64,000 bases of DNA from Bacteroidota bacterium (GTDB lineage: Bacteria; Bacteroidota; Bacteroidia; UKL13-3), in assembly GCA_027484685.1 (NCBI GenBank), contig JAIXSO010000049.1, positions 25,310 through 89,309 of the forward strand, written 5' to 3'. Shown piece by piece: positions 35,701 to 44,299 of the stretch. The notes under the pieces were generated by a model, which was given only the letters and a program-made list of their open reading frames with translations, did not search any database and was not told the DNA's origin. The translations under genes were made by a program, and so were the position numbers. Position 1 is the first letter of the stretch. Each line of letters opens with the position of its first letter.

Positions 35701-35897
35701 ATAAACCTGCAATAAAATCTCATGCACACAAAATGAAAGGAACTGCCCTTTCGGTATGCTTTAGCGAATTGGCATTACTAGCGCTTGAACTTGAAAAAAC
35801 GGATAGTTTTGACGATTATAACTTTGTAAGTTTTAAGGCAAATATTGTTAGAGAAATTAACTATTTAATTAACATGATAAACGAACGCACTAACTAG
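32796..35897 (+). CDS. Hybrid sensor histidine kinase with two REC domains and HPt
   Basis: 1033 residues, no TM helix seen. Two or three PAS-like domains occupy about 1-385 (the second starting [20 protein letters not shown]). HisKA has [20 protein letters not shown] (His near 407); the ATPase domain has [19 protein letters not shown] and [10 protein letters not shown]. REC1 (about 640-760) keeps LIVDDN and [9 protein letters not shown]; REC2 (about 785-910) keeps [20 protein letters not shown] and SKPV. A C-terminal HPt has [12 protein letters not shown]. This is a full ArcB/BarA-like phosphorelay on a cytoplasmic chassis. The signal is unknown. Confidence 0.95.
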   Translation: [1033 protein letters not shown]

Positions 35898-36037
35898 TAT
35901 TTTTAAGCTTACTAGCTTTTTAAAAACGTCCATATTTTTATTTTTTTGCTTTATCAAATTTTGGTAAAAGAACTTTTACTGATAATTCTTCGTATTTACT
36001 TTTAAAACCAATACAATAAAATTGTGTTTAAAATTTT

Positions 36038-36850
36038 ATGACAAATTCGTATTTAACCAACCTAAAGGCCGAAATAGAACCATTAAGACAGGAACTAATA
36101 AATCATAGTTTATATAAAAACATAAAAACTATGGAGCATTTAAAGGTGTTTATGGAACACCATATTTATGCAGTTTGGGATTTCATGTCGTTATTAAAAT
36201 CGTTACAAAAACATTTAACCTGCGTACAAACTCCTTGGTACCCTGTAGGCACTGCCGATACTAGGTATTTAATTAATGAAATAGTATTAGGCGAAGAAAG
36301 TGATGTAGATGAAAAAGGTAAAAGAATAAGTCATTTTGAACTTTATTTACAAGCCATGCAGCAAGCTGATTGTAAAACAAATACCATCACCCATTTTATT
36401 AATAATATTAGCAAAGGTACTCATGTAAACGATGCATTGGTACTAGCCAATGTAAGTAATGGTGCAAGCTATTTTGTACAAAATACTTTTAAAACAATTG
36501 CTACGCAAAATCCTGCTGTGCTATCGGCAGTGTTTACTTTTGGAAGAGAAGATTTAATACCAGATATGTTTTTAAGTTTGATAAATGAGCTGAAAAAACA
36601 GTTTCCAAACAAACTTGATATTTTACAATATTATATTGAACGCCACATTGAGGTAGATGGTGGACACCATTCGCATTTGGCTTATCAAATGACCGAAAAC
36701 TTATGTGGAACTGACGCCACCAAATGGGCTGAGGCTACCTTGTATGTTAAAGAATCGTTGCAAGCGCGCATTAACCTCTGGAATGCCATTGAAGAAAGCA
36801 TAAAAAGCACTTCGGCAACTACAGTTAACCAAAACCAAGCAAGTAATTAA
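36038..36850 (+). CDS. DUF3050 family protein (haem-oxygenase-like fold)
   Basis: 270 residues. [20 protein letters not shown] then [32 protein letters not shown] and [14 protein letters not shown] match the DUF3050 family. The conserved His and Glu residues (HH in the first helix, E-V-D-G-x-H) suggest a di-metal haem-oxygenase-like helical scaffold. Its biochemical role has not been settled to my knowledge. It is followed 11 bp later by the ligase-associated exonuclease gene, so the two may be one unit. Confidence 0.88.
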   Translation: MTNSYLTNLKAEIEPLRQELINHSLYKNIKTMEHLKVFMEHHIYAVWDFMSLLKSLQKHLTCVQTPWYPVGTADTRYLINEIVLGEESDVDEKGKRISHFELYLQAMQQADCKTNTITHFINNISKGTHVNDALVLANVSNGASYFVQNTFKTIATQNPAVLSAVFTFGREDLIPDMFLSLINELKKQFPNKLDILQYYIERHIEVDGGHHSHLAYQMTENLCGTDATKWAEATLYVKESLQARINLWNAIEESIKSTSATTVNQNQASN

Positions 36851-36861
36851 TTATAACAAAC

Positions 36862-37884
36862 ATGCTAATTGAATTTACCAATAAAGGCATGTTTGTTCCT
36901 ATTGCCAATGTATATATTGACCCATGGACCGCTGTGCCCAAAGCATTGATAACACATGCACACAGCGACCATGCAAGGTTTGGTAGCCAACAATATTTAT
37001 CACACCACCAAAGCATTCCTATTTTACAAAAACGTTTAGGACCTCAAAGTTTTACAGGCATAAATTATAATGAAACCATTAATATAAATGGTGTTAACTT
37101 TACATTTTATCCTGCTGGGCATGTATTGGGTTCTGCTCAAATTAAAGTAGAATACAAAGGTGAAATTTGGGTAGCCAGTGGAGATTATAAATTAGAAAAC
37201 GATGGTGTTTCAGCTCCTTTTGAATCGGTAAAATGTCATACATTTATAACAGAATCTACCTTTGGATTACCTGTTTATAAATGGCAATCGCAACAAGCAA
37301 TTTTTGATGAAATAAATAGTTGGTGGCAGCAAAATATAAACGAAGGAAAATGCTCTGTAATTTTAGCTTACTCACTTGGAAAAGCGCAACGCATTATGCA
37401 AAACATCAATACCAACTTAGGCCCTATTTTAGTGCATGGAGCAGTTGATGAAATGAATAAAGCACACGAGGAAGCAAATGTGCAATTAAACTACTCAAAA
37501 AAAATTACGCCAGAATTAAGCAAAGCTGATTATAAAAATGCTTTGGTAATTGCTCCACCAGCGGTGGAAGGAAGTGCTTGGTTAAAAAAAATGGAGCCTT
37601 ATAGTTTAGCAGTAGCCAGCGGTTGGATGGGTTTAAGAGGAGTTAGGCGCAGAATGAGCGCTGATAGAGGTTTTGTGTTAAGCGATCATGCAGATTGGCC
37701 TAGTTTGAACACAGCAGTTCAAAATACCGGTGCCGAGAATATTTTGGTTACACATGGTTTTACTTCCATTTTTGCCAAATGGCTTACTGATAAAGGCTAT
37801 AATGCAAGCGAAGTGAATACCAAATTTAATGGTGAAAGTTTAACCGAAACAGAAAATACAGATAGTAAATTAGAAACAGAATAA
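36862..37884 (+). CDS. Ligase-associated DNA exonuclease, MBL/beta-CASP-like
   Basis: 340 residues. NVYIDPWTAVPKALITHAHS then DHAR is the HxHxDH site, followed by YPAGHVLGSAQI, ASGDYKLE, ITESTFGLPVY, ILAYSLGKAQRI and a final VLSDHADWPSL plus VTHGF. This is the group usually encoded beside an ATP-dependent DNA ligase and a DEXH helicase (bacterial Lhr/LigB-type repair island). Those partners are not in this window. A DNA end-processing nuclease role is inferred from that family association. Confidence 0.9.
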   Translation: MLIEFTNKGMFVPIANVYIDPWTAVPKALITHAHSDHARFGSQQYLSHHQSIPILQKRLGPQSFTGINYNETININGVNFTFYPAGHVLGSAQIKVEYKGEIWVASGDYKLENDGVSAPFESVKCHTFITESTFGLPVYKWQSQQAIFDEINSWWQQNINEGKCSVILAYSLGKAQRIMQNINTNLGPILVHGAVDEMNKAHEEANVQLNYSKKITPELSKADYKNALVIAPPAVEGSAWLKKMEPYSLAVASGWMGLRGVRRRMSADRGFVLSDHADWPSLNTAVQNTGAENILVTHGFTSIFAKWLTDKGYNASEVNTKFNGESLTETENTDSKLETE

Positions 37885-37886
37885 AA

Positions 37887-38786
37887 TTAATTAGCCTTTA
37901 CAGCTTCAGCTTTTTTAAAACTAGCTAAATAAACTCCGGCAAATACGATTAACATAAAAATTAGTTTTTCAAAACTCAATTCATCGGTAGCAAATACAAT
38001 AGCAATAATGGTAGCGCAAACTGGTTGCAAATAAATATAAGTGCCTACCAAACTGCTGCTAGCATGGCGCAAAGCATACGCATTTAATACATAGGTTAAA
38101 AAAGTAGAACCAACGGTAATAAAGCCTACAAATAGCCAAATTTTACTAGAAAAGGTACTCCATTCTATTTGTGTAAACTCGTTAAAACCAAAAGGAAGAA
38201 CCAATAAAGTGCCAAACAAAAAGCTGTACAAAGTAACTGTAAGTGGATGGTATTTATGAATTAACTGTTTGGCATATACCAAATAAAATGCATAAATAAT
38301 GGCATTGGCAGCCACCATAATATCGCCTAAAACCCTATCAGAATCAAACTGAAACTTACGTCCGCCAACTAGCATAATGGCTCCTAAACTGGCCAATAAA
38401 ACGCCTATCAGTTTACGAATTGTAATTTTTTCTTTGTTCCACCAAACAGAAATTACAATAACAAAAATGGGCGTATTCATCATCAATACAGAACCATTTA
38501 TGGGAGTGGTAATTGATAAACCTTTAAAAAACAAAAGCATATTAGCAGCCACACCAAATATGGCACAAACCACTAATTTTAATAAATCGGTTTTATCCTT
38601 AATTTTTTCTTTTATAAACGATTTATGGAACAAAAAAATTAATACACTTGCCACCGAAACCCTTAATAAAATAAAGGCAAAAGGCTTTATGTATACAGGC
38701 ATTACTTGTTTAGCAATACTAAAAGTAGCACCATAAATAATGGTAACTATCCAAAGTGCTAAATGTACTTTTACTTTTGTACTCAT
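37887..38786 (-). CDS. EamA/DMT-family transporter
   Basis: 299 residues with ten TM helices in two EamA repeats: first IVTIIYGATFSIAKQ, second around LGDIMVAANAIIYAFYLVYA, closing FAGVYLASFKK. Small-metabolite exporters of this type move amino acids, nucleosides or sugars; the substrate is not predictable. It converges with the exonuclease gene with only 2 bp between stops and follows the MATE gene by 2 bp, so it is cotranscribed with it. Confidence 0.93.
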   Translation of the reverse strand: MSTKVKVHLALWIVTIIYGATFSIAKQVMPVYIKPFAFILLRVSVASVLIFLFHKSFIKEKIKDKTDLLKLVVCAIFGVAANMLLFFKGLSITTPINGSVLMMNTPIFVIVISVWWNKEKITIRKLIGVLLASLGAIMLVGGRKFQFDSDRVLGDIMVAANAIIYAFYLVYAKQLIHKYHPLTVTLYSFLFGTLLVLPFGFNEFTQIEWSTFSSKIWLFVGFITVGSTFLTYVLNAYALRHASSSLVGTYIYLQPVCATIIAIVFATDELSFEKLIFMLIVFAGVYLASFKKAEAVKAN

Positions 38787-38788
38787 GG

Positions 38789-40132
38789 TTAATTTAAATT
38801 CATGGTTTTAGCTTCTTTAACAAAACGAATGCATAACAAAACAGCCGAAAAAGTTAAACCAATACTAAGGCCATACCAAATGCCATACAAACCTAAATTT
38901 AACGAAAATGCCATGTAATAGCCCACAGGAATACCAATAACCCAATAAGCTATAATGGTAATAACTGTTGGTATTTTAGTATCAGATAAACCCCGCAAAG
39001 CACCTAAACTTACCGCTTGCACTCCATCACTTAATTGGAACATGGCAGCTATAAAAAGTAATCCAGCAGTAATTTGTTGTACTTCCACATCATTCACACT
39101 GGTTTCTACAATAAATTGGTTAAAAACAGTAAATAAAATAGCACAAAAACCCATAAATATACCTCCTAGCATAATTCCCGATTTTCCTGCAAATACCATA
39201 TCTATTCTATTTTTACGCCCAAAAGCATCGCCAACAGCTATGCCTGTTCCGGCCGAAATGCCCGTGGCTACCATATAAGTTAACGAAGCTAAGTTAATGG
39301 CCAAAGTATGCGCTGCTTGTTCGCTTTTACCAATCCAACCAATTATAATGGCCGCTGTAGCAAATGCACCTACTTCAAAAAAGTATTGAAAACCGCTTGG
39401 TAAACCTACCTTTAAAATAGCCACATATTGCGCTTTTATTTTAGCTTGGGTTTTAATTAAATAAGGTTTGTATTGCTTATGGGTAAGCACATAAATAAGC
39501 ATGGTAACAAACATAAATACACGTGCAATGATAGTGGCCCAACCAGCACCAACTAATCCTAAAGCAGGCATTCCCCAGTTTCCATAAATAAATGCGTAAT
39601 TAATTAAAATATTAATTGCCAAAGCTATAACGGTTATTACCGCTGCTGGTCTGGTTATGGAAAGTCCATCGCTGAACTGTTTAACGGCTAAGAACAATAA
39701 CAAAGGTAAAGTACTAAAATTGAGCAAAGTTAAAAACTCTTTGGCCAATGGTTTTACATTGTCATCTTGCTTAAACCAATCTAGGTTATTGCTCAAAACA
39801 TCGTTTACACCATAAATAAATACAAACAAAGTTAAAGCTACTAGAACTGCTGCTTTAAAATAGTTAATACATTCTTCTAAATTATTTTCAGCCTTAGCCT
39901 TTGCTATTAAAGGCGATACAGCCATTAAAGTACCTAAACCCAAAATGGTAATTAAGTAATAAATAGCATTAGCCAAACCAGCCGCAGCTAAATTAGTGGC
40001 ATCTATTTTACCAATCATTAAAGTATCGGCCACGCCCATTAAAACTATGCCTAATTGACCAATGATAATTGGCCAACTTAGCTCTAAAATACTCAGAAAA
40101 TATGGTTTATACTTATAATAAAATACCTGCAC
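38789..40132 (-). CDS. MATE-family multidrug/Na+ antiporter
   Basis: 447 residues, twelve TM helices. LSWPIIIGQLGIVLMGVADT then LMIGKIDATNLAAAGLANAI is the typical first two helices, and the second half repeats it (VGLPSGFQYFFEVGAFATAA). It couples Na+ or H+ entry to drug or metabolite export, NorM type. It is the first gene of a pair with EamA. Its upstream side begins the accessory region with a 23-bp tandem repeat. Confidence 0.94.
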   Translation of the reverse strand: MQVFYYKYKPYFLSILELSWPIIIGQLGIVLMGVADTLMIGKIDATNLAAAGLANAIYYLITILGLGTLMAVSPLIAKAKAENNLEECINYFKAAVLVALTLFVFIYGVNDVLSNNLDWFKQDDNVKPLAKEFLTLLNFSTLPLLLFLAVKQFSDGLSITRPAAVITVIALAINILINYAFIYGNWGMPALGLVGAGWATIIARVFMFVTMLIYVLTHKQYKPYLIKTQAKIKAQYVAILKVGLPSGFQYFFEVGAFATAAIIIGWIGKSEQAAHTLAINLASLTYMVATGISAGTGIAVGDAFGRKNRIDMVFAGKSGIMLGGIFMGFCAILFTVFNQFIVETSVNDVEVQQITAGLLFIAAMFQLSDGVQAVSLGALRGLSDTKIPTVITIIAYWVIGIPVGYYMAFSLNLGLYGIWYGLSIGLTFSAVLLCIRFVKEAKTMNLN

Positions 40133-40176
40133 TGCTTAAAAAATTAGGGTGCGAAAGTATGTAAAATTTATGAAGT

Positions 40177-40245
40177 ATGGTTACTGAGCTTAAAGAAGTA
40201 TGGTTATTGAGCTTGTCGAAGTACGGTTGTTGAGATTATTGAAGT
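40177..40245 (+). repeat. Three tandem 23-bp units
   Basis: ATGGTTACTGAGCTTAAAGA-, ATGGTTATTGAGCTTGTCGA- and ACGGTTGTTGAGATTATTGA-type units, each 23 bp and followed directly by the next. The TGAGCTTGTCGAA core recurs, reversed, at 25900-25925. Confidence 0.85.
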
Positions 40246-40304
40246 AGTAAAACTATAAAGGTAAGCTACGTGTATTTATGACTCTTAAATTTAAAAATTC
40301 TTAC

Positions 40305-40532
40305 AGAAAAATATTGCGAAACCAAAAAGTTGCATATTTTCACAACCGATTAGTTTAGTAATAAAATAAATTAACACATAAGAAGGGATATTTTCAGGCA
40401 ATTGCAGATCCAACACGCAGGGCAATTATTGCTTTAATTGCTTTGCAAGCCATGACACCAGACTCGATAGCCGACAACTTCAATACCACCAAGCAAGCAG
40501 TATCAAAACACTTGCGCATTTTAACTGAATGC
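40305..40532 (+). pseudogene. Broken copy of the ArsR-family regulator and its promoter
   Basis: About 228 bp closely match 44778-45008, from the promoter/operator region through codon ~53 of the intact ArsR gene. Three lesions are visible. The ATG has become ATA (CACATAAGAAGG versus CACATGAGAAGG), one T is lost from the ATTTTTC run and shifts the frame, and homology ends after 'actgaatgc' where unrelated DNA begins. The operator-like TTGCGAA...TTCACAA is partly retained. It is a dead duplicate, or the remnant left when a DNA segment was inserted. Confidence 0.85.
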
Positions 40533-41480
40533 CATTGGACTTTGTGTATTGCCTTTCTCAAATTTATCCATTTTGGAACCAAAGCGAAGCCAATACAAAA
40601 CCACCTAAAATTCTTTTTCAGCTTGCGGTTTTTGGTAACAAGTTCGACTCATATCCAACAACTGCCGCTCCTCCGAAACCAGTTTTAAAACCTTAAAATT
40701 TTTATTTGCACCAACTGCAAGACTTTTTGGTTACAAAAACTATAATGAAGAATATCGACCCAAATAAAAGTAATCCTACCCTTAACAAATATGGATTAAA
40801 CACCTTTAAAGAATTGAAGCAATTAATTTATTCTATTTTGCCAGCATCATAGGCAGCTTAATATCTATTTTAGCTATAGTTTAAAACAATTTCGAGGCTT
40901 GATTGTAACAATTTTATAAAAAATTAGAACCCCGTTTAATAATATAAGGTTGCTAATTGAATTAAGCTAGATAAAATATACTAAACAAGCAACTAAGGTA
41001 ATGAACATAAAGTAAAGGATAATTTAGTTTTAGTGCTTGTTGAAGAGAGTGCGCACACTATTATTAGCATGCAGCTCAATAGGCTTGGTGAGTCGCTTAA
41101 ATGAAAATTAATAAACTTAATGAATAAGTTGTAGACAACGATGCTATGGAAAAGTATTTTTTTACCCAAATTGGCATTTGACAACTAAACATTTAAGCCT
41201 ATTTTATTGGAAGTTCCATTGATTATCCTAGTGATAAAGGTTTTGTAATTACACCTTTAATAAAGGCCTGTTATATTAATTCAGTAGAAAAATACAAGGT
41301 ATTTAAATTTATATTACATTTCCATTACTTTATGTAATGGATAAGTAACTTACAAGAACGGAAAAGAAATAATACTATACAAAACCTGAGTTTTTAAAAA
41401 AGGTAAAGATGGTAAATTGAGAGTGATTGTTCACAAATAGTTACTTTCTTTATGTATAAATAAAATTATGGTACGGCTTT
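40533..41480 (+). other. Gene graveyard: degenerate coding remnants
   Basis: No intact gene. Short protein-like pieces appear in changing frames: MKNIDPNKSNPTLNKYGLNT then, after a frameshift, a membrane-helix-like FASIIGSLISILAIV; further on LVLVLVEESAHTIISMQLNR; SIDYPSDKGFVITPLIKACY; and KNGKEIILYKT followed by a stop and KKGKDGKLRVIVHK. They look like decayed ends of three or four genes. Families could not be named with confidence. Confidence 0.5.
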
Positions 41481-41485
41481 AAGTG

Positions 41486-41493
41486 TATTTTTG
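41486..41493 (+). promoter_or_regulatory. Putative -7 box TATTTTTG of the LRR gene
   Basis: Exact TAnnTTTG match 41 bp before the chosen ATG. This argues against the track GTG start at 41483, which would overlap the promoter. Confidence 0.5.
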
Positions 41494-41533
41494 CCTTTCC
41501 TTATTTAAATTTTTAAATATTATAAATAAAAAA

Positions 41534-42187
41534 ATGATGATAAATAAATCAAGTATTTTCTTTGTGTTCTTAATGCTTATATTTCATAATATAAAAGGTC
41601 AAATACAAACAGATTCGACAACTATAAATAAAGAGTTTCTTAGTTTAGATGAAGCCCTAAAAAATCCTGAAAGTGTTTTTAGATTAAATTTGAGCAATCA
41701 GAATATTCAATTTTCTGATTCAATTTGGTCAAAGTTTCCTAATTTACAATATTTAAGTTTAAAAAACGACCATTTAAAAAAAATACCTGAGGGTATTGGC
41801 AATTTAAAGAATCTTAAAGTTCTTGATTTAAGCGGTAATGATTTTAAGTTATTACCGAATACTTTTAGCAGACTATCTAATTTACAAGAATTATATTTAA
41901 ATGACGATAAATATTTTCAATTAGATAAAAACATTTCAATTTTATCAAAGTTACCTAATTTAAAATCACTTCATCTAGAAAATGATGGTTTAAAAAAGTT
42001 ACCCAAAAACATATTTGAACTCAATAGAATAGAGGCATTATACCTCAATAATAATCAATTCAAATATTTACCGTTAGAAATAAAAGGGTTAAAAAATTTA
42101 AAATATTTAGATATTCACGACAATAAATTTAGACTTCCAAATAATATTAATGAACAACAAGGTTTTGGAATAGAAATTAGATTTTAA
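41534..42187 (+). CDS. Secreted leucine-rich repeat protein
   Basis: 217 residues from the ATG at 41534 (MMINKSSIFFVFLMLIFHNI signal peptide, GQ cleavage). Six or so LRRs of the bacterial 23-residue kind follow, for example LQYLSLKNDHLKKIPEGIGN, LKVLDLSGNDFKLLPNTF and IEALYLNNNQFKYLPLEIKG. It has no membrane anchor or T9SS tail. Such proteins usually bind other proteins at the surface or in the periplasm; partner unknown. It sits alone in the accessory segment. Confidence 0.85.
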   Translation: MMINKSSIFFVFLMLIFHNIKGQIQTDSTTINKEFLSLDEALKNPESVFRLNLSNQNIQFSDSIWSKFPNLQYLSLKNDHLKKIPEGIGNLKNLKVLDLSGNDFKLLPNTFSRLSNLQELYLNDDKYFQLDKNISILSKLPNLKSLHLENDGLKKLPKNIFELNRIEALYLNNNQFKYLPLEIKGLKNLKYLDIHDNKFRLPNNINEQQGFGIEIRF

Positions 42188-42429
42188 AAAATAATGGATA
42201 AAAAAGTTAAAATTTATATGAAATAAACAAATGGCATGAAACTAGTATTTGATAAATAATTTAAATGTACTAATTTTTTTCAACTTATGATTTGTATTTA
42301 TAAAAGTGGGAACCAAAATACTATTCTAACACTTTAAAATTATTTTTTTCTTTGTTTTAAACATTAAACAATTGTCATTAAAAAGTCATAAATTTAAAAT
42401 CACAAACTTTTAAGTTTTTTAAAGGTTTA

Positions 42430-42717
42430 TTGGATAAGTTGAAAAATTTAATTATCATATGGTTATTGATTTATGGAACAAGCTTAGTTTGTATTAATAT
42501 TGTTTTGAACTTTAAGAAAGTTTATTTAACTACTATTTCAATAAAAACACCAACAGAAAATAATGAAAAAGACGATATAGATGAGGCTATTATTCATTAT
42601 TTTAAATTAATGCTTGACTCCTCACATAACAAAACCATTGATACATTTAAATTCAAATTGACTTACAACTTTATTTTACCAGAATTAAAACCTCCACGTA
42701 GAATTCTTTGCATTTAA
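42430..42717 (+). CDS. Small membrane-anchored hypothetical protein
   Basis: 95 residues from TTG; no ATG is available in frame. One N-terminal TM helix (LIIIWLLIYGTSLVCINIVL) and an acidic then basic soluble tail with DDIDEAIIHYFKLMLDSSHN. No family recognised. It is followed by a terminator-like hairpin, which supports it being a real unit, but coding status is moderate. Confidence 0.4.
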   Translation: MDKLKNLIIIWLLIYGTSLVCINIVLNFKKVYLTTISIKTPTENNEKDDIDEAIIHYFKLMLDSSHNKTIDTFKFKLTYNFILPELKPPRRILCI

Positions 42718-42724
42718 TAAACTT

Positions 42725-42752
42725 AAGGAGTAGTTTAATTTTAAACTACTCC
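42725..42752 (+). terminator. Hairpin after the small membrane protein
   Basis: AGGAGTAGTTT pairs with AAACTACTCCT (11 bp), then a T-rich stretch interrupted by A. Confidence 0.7.
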
Positions 42753-42784
42753 TAAACTATTTTATTTTATTCGAAATTTATTCT

Positions 42785-43339
42785 ATGAAAAAAATTACGC
42801 TCACAATTATATTTTTGGTAATCCTGTATAATTCACAAGCTCAAATTCAATCAAAAGTTTCTGCTTTTTTACAATACCATAATATTGATAGCCAAACTTT
42901 TAAACACCGATCACGAGAAGCTATTATTAAAATGAATATGACTACTGGTGAAGTTAAGTTTAGTGCACCACTTCACTCATTTGCCCAAAACGATACTTCT
43001 TTAAACAAAGCCCTTGAGGAAACTCAATCTAACATGGAGTTATACTTTAGTGTTGATGGGGATCCTTTTATTCTTCATAATAGTCGAAAACAAGATGCAC
43101 TATATGATGTTCCTGGAATGCTTCATATCAATAATCATTTTCATCATGTTAAAGTACGTTTTTCAGTTTTTAAAAAAACGGTACAACCAAGTGCAGAAGA
43201 TTTATCTTATCTTATTTCTATTTCATTTACTTTTTTACCCAAGCATTATGAACTCAATAAACTGAAGGAACTGACAATACAACCTATTAAAATTTCACTC
43301 TACAAACAACCCTATTCTTTTGAACACAATACATTTTAG
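42785..43339 (+). CDS. Secreted YceI-like domain protein (tentative)
   Basis: 184 residues. Signal peptide MKKITLTIIFLVILYNSQAQ. The mature protein has TTGEVKFSAPLHSFAQNDTS and, later, VPGMLHINNHFHHVKVRFSV, which resemble the lipocalin-like YceI fold (a strand pattern of transition-state then 'G.L.i.g....v.v'). The assignment is tentative because the YceI 'S.v.W.g.k' start is not obvious. If right, it would bind an isoprenoid or fatty lipid in the periplasm. It follows a terminator, so it has its own promoter. Confidence 0.5.
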   Translation: MKKITLTIIFLVILYNSQAQIQSKVSAFLQYHNIDSQTFKHRSREAIIKMNMTTGEVKFSAPLHSFAQNDTSLNKALEETQSNMELYFSVDGDPFILHNSRKQDALYDVPGMLHINNHFHHVKVRFSVFKKTVQPSAEDLSYLISISFTFLPKHYELNKLKELTIQPIKISLYKQPYSFEHNTF

Positions 43340-43745
43340 TATAATTTTTTTTTCAAGAAGGTATTCACTTAGGACAAAAGATTTATAAAGTGAATTTCAT
43401 TTTACTGATTTTTTGAATTTTAATTAACTTGTATGTTGGCTCTGTATTTTCAATACAAGTAACTTATTTGCATTGACAATTAAAATGAATGTGGCTGTAA
43501 CTTTAACACTTCAGAATTAGAAAACATATTATTAAAAATTAAAAAAAAAATCTAGCGTTTTCATTTTTTGTACGTTTAAAAATCGAAATCTGAACTGTTA
43601 ATTTATGATTATAAAGAGAGAAAAAAGTTTCTTTGAAAGTATATTTTATTCCACTAAAGAACCTGTTTTAATTTTTTCAAGATAGAGTATATAATTTTAA
43701 TGAAATCAATAAACAATGAATCAAGCAATTTTAAACAAAGAAACC
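43340..43745. other. Gene-free stretch, 406 bp
   Basis: Very AT-rich, no open frame with coding character, and no clear repeat-family member. The inverted pair TTCACTT/AAGTGAA near 43365-43395 is the only structure noticed, and it is weak. Confidence 0.4.
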
Positions 43746-44039
43746 ATGAAGCCTAATAACAAGATTATTATTTTCACAATGTTAGCAATGTTTTTATTTG
43801 CCTCTTGCGGCAACTTAAGCAGCGAAGTTGAAAACAAACTTAACGAATTAAAAAACAAGACAGAGTCTTTAGATTCTATTATTAACAAAGAAGTTGAAAA
43901 GGTTTTAACGCTTGATTCTCTTATTAACAAAGAAAGTGACAAGGTTAAAAAACTTGACACATTAATTAACAAATCGTCTTCTCAACTTGACTCTATCTCG
44001 AAAAGAGGAAGTAAGTTATTAGAAAAAATAACCAATTAA
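43746..44039 (+). CDS. Small coiled-coil lipoprotein
   Basis: 97 residues from the ATG at 43746 (track start adds ten residues before the signal). IIIFTMLAMFLFASCGN has a strong lipobox (FASC). The mature part is made of a repeating 'L-(D)SLINKE-(S/V)-(D/E)KV' unit: ESLDSIINKEVEKV, LTLDSLINKESDKV, KKLDTLINKSSSQL. This predicts a parallel coiled coil, like a small Lpp-type spacer protein. It precedes the zinc-ribbon gene by 11 bp. Confidence 0.7.
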   Translation: MKPNNKIIIFTMLAMFLFASCGNLSSEVENKLNELKNKTESLDSIINKEVEKVLTLDSLINKESDKVKKLDTLINKSSSQLDSISKRGSKLLEKITN

Positions 44040-44050
44040 ATTTAATTTTT

Positions 44051-44299
44051 ATGAAATGCCCAAATTGTAATGTAAGCCTCGTAATGACAGACCGAAGCGG
44101 AATAGAAATAGACTACTGTCCAAATTGTCGCGGAGTATGGCTTGACCGAGGAGAGCTAGACAAAATCATCGAACGTTCATCACAAAATTTCAATAATGTT
44201 CCACAAGAAAAGTATGCTGATAAACATAGATATTTAACAGACAAAGAACATCAATACAAGAAGAAGAAAGGATTATTGGGGGAATTGTTCGATTTCTAA
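44051..44299 (+). CDS. TFIIB-type zinc-ribbon protein
   Basis: 82 residues. MKCPNCNVSLVMTDRSGIEI then DYCPNCRGVWLDRGELDKII is the zf-TFIIB fold with CxxC-x18-CxxC, and a basic C-terminal tail ends KKKKGLLGELFDF. This conserved bacterial family has no agreed function; nucleic-acid or protein binding is likely. It sits 11 bp downstream of the coiled-coil lipoprotein and may share its transcript. Confidence 0.9.
   Translation: MKCPNCNVSLVMTDRSGIEIDYCPNCRGVWLDRGELDKIIERSSQNFNNVPQEKYADKHRYLTDKEHQYKKKKGLLGELFDF

Noticed and set aside
35898-36037. AAGCT/AGCTT hairpin after the hybrid kinase
   Set aside because: Only five base pairs; too weak to call a terminator.
40443-40688. 81-aa plus-strand ORF
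   Set aside because: Its first part is the frameshifted remnant of the ArsR gene and the rest is unrelated DNA.
40993-41184. 63-aa minus-strand ORF
   Set aside because: No signal, no family and lies in decayed DNA; plus-strand fragments look more protein-like.
41483-41533. GTG start of the LRR protein
   Set aside because: The extension overlaps the TATTTTTG promoter box and places residues ahead of the signal peptide.
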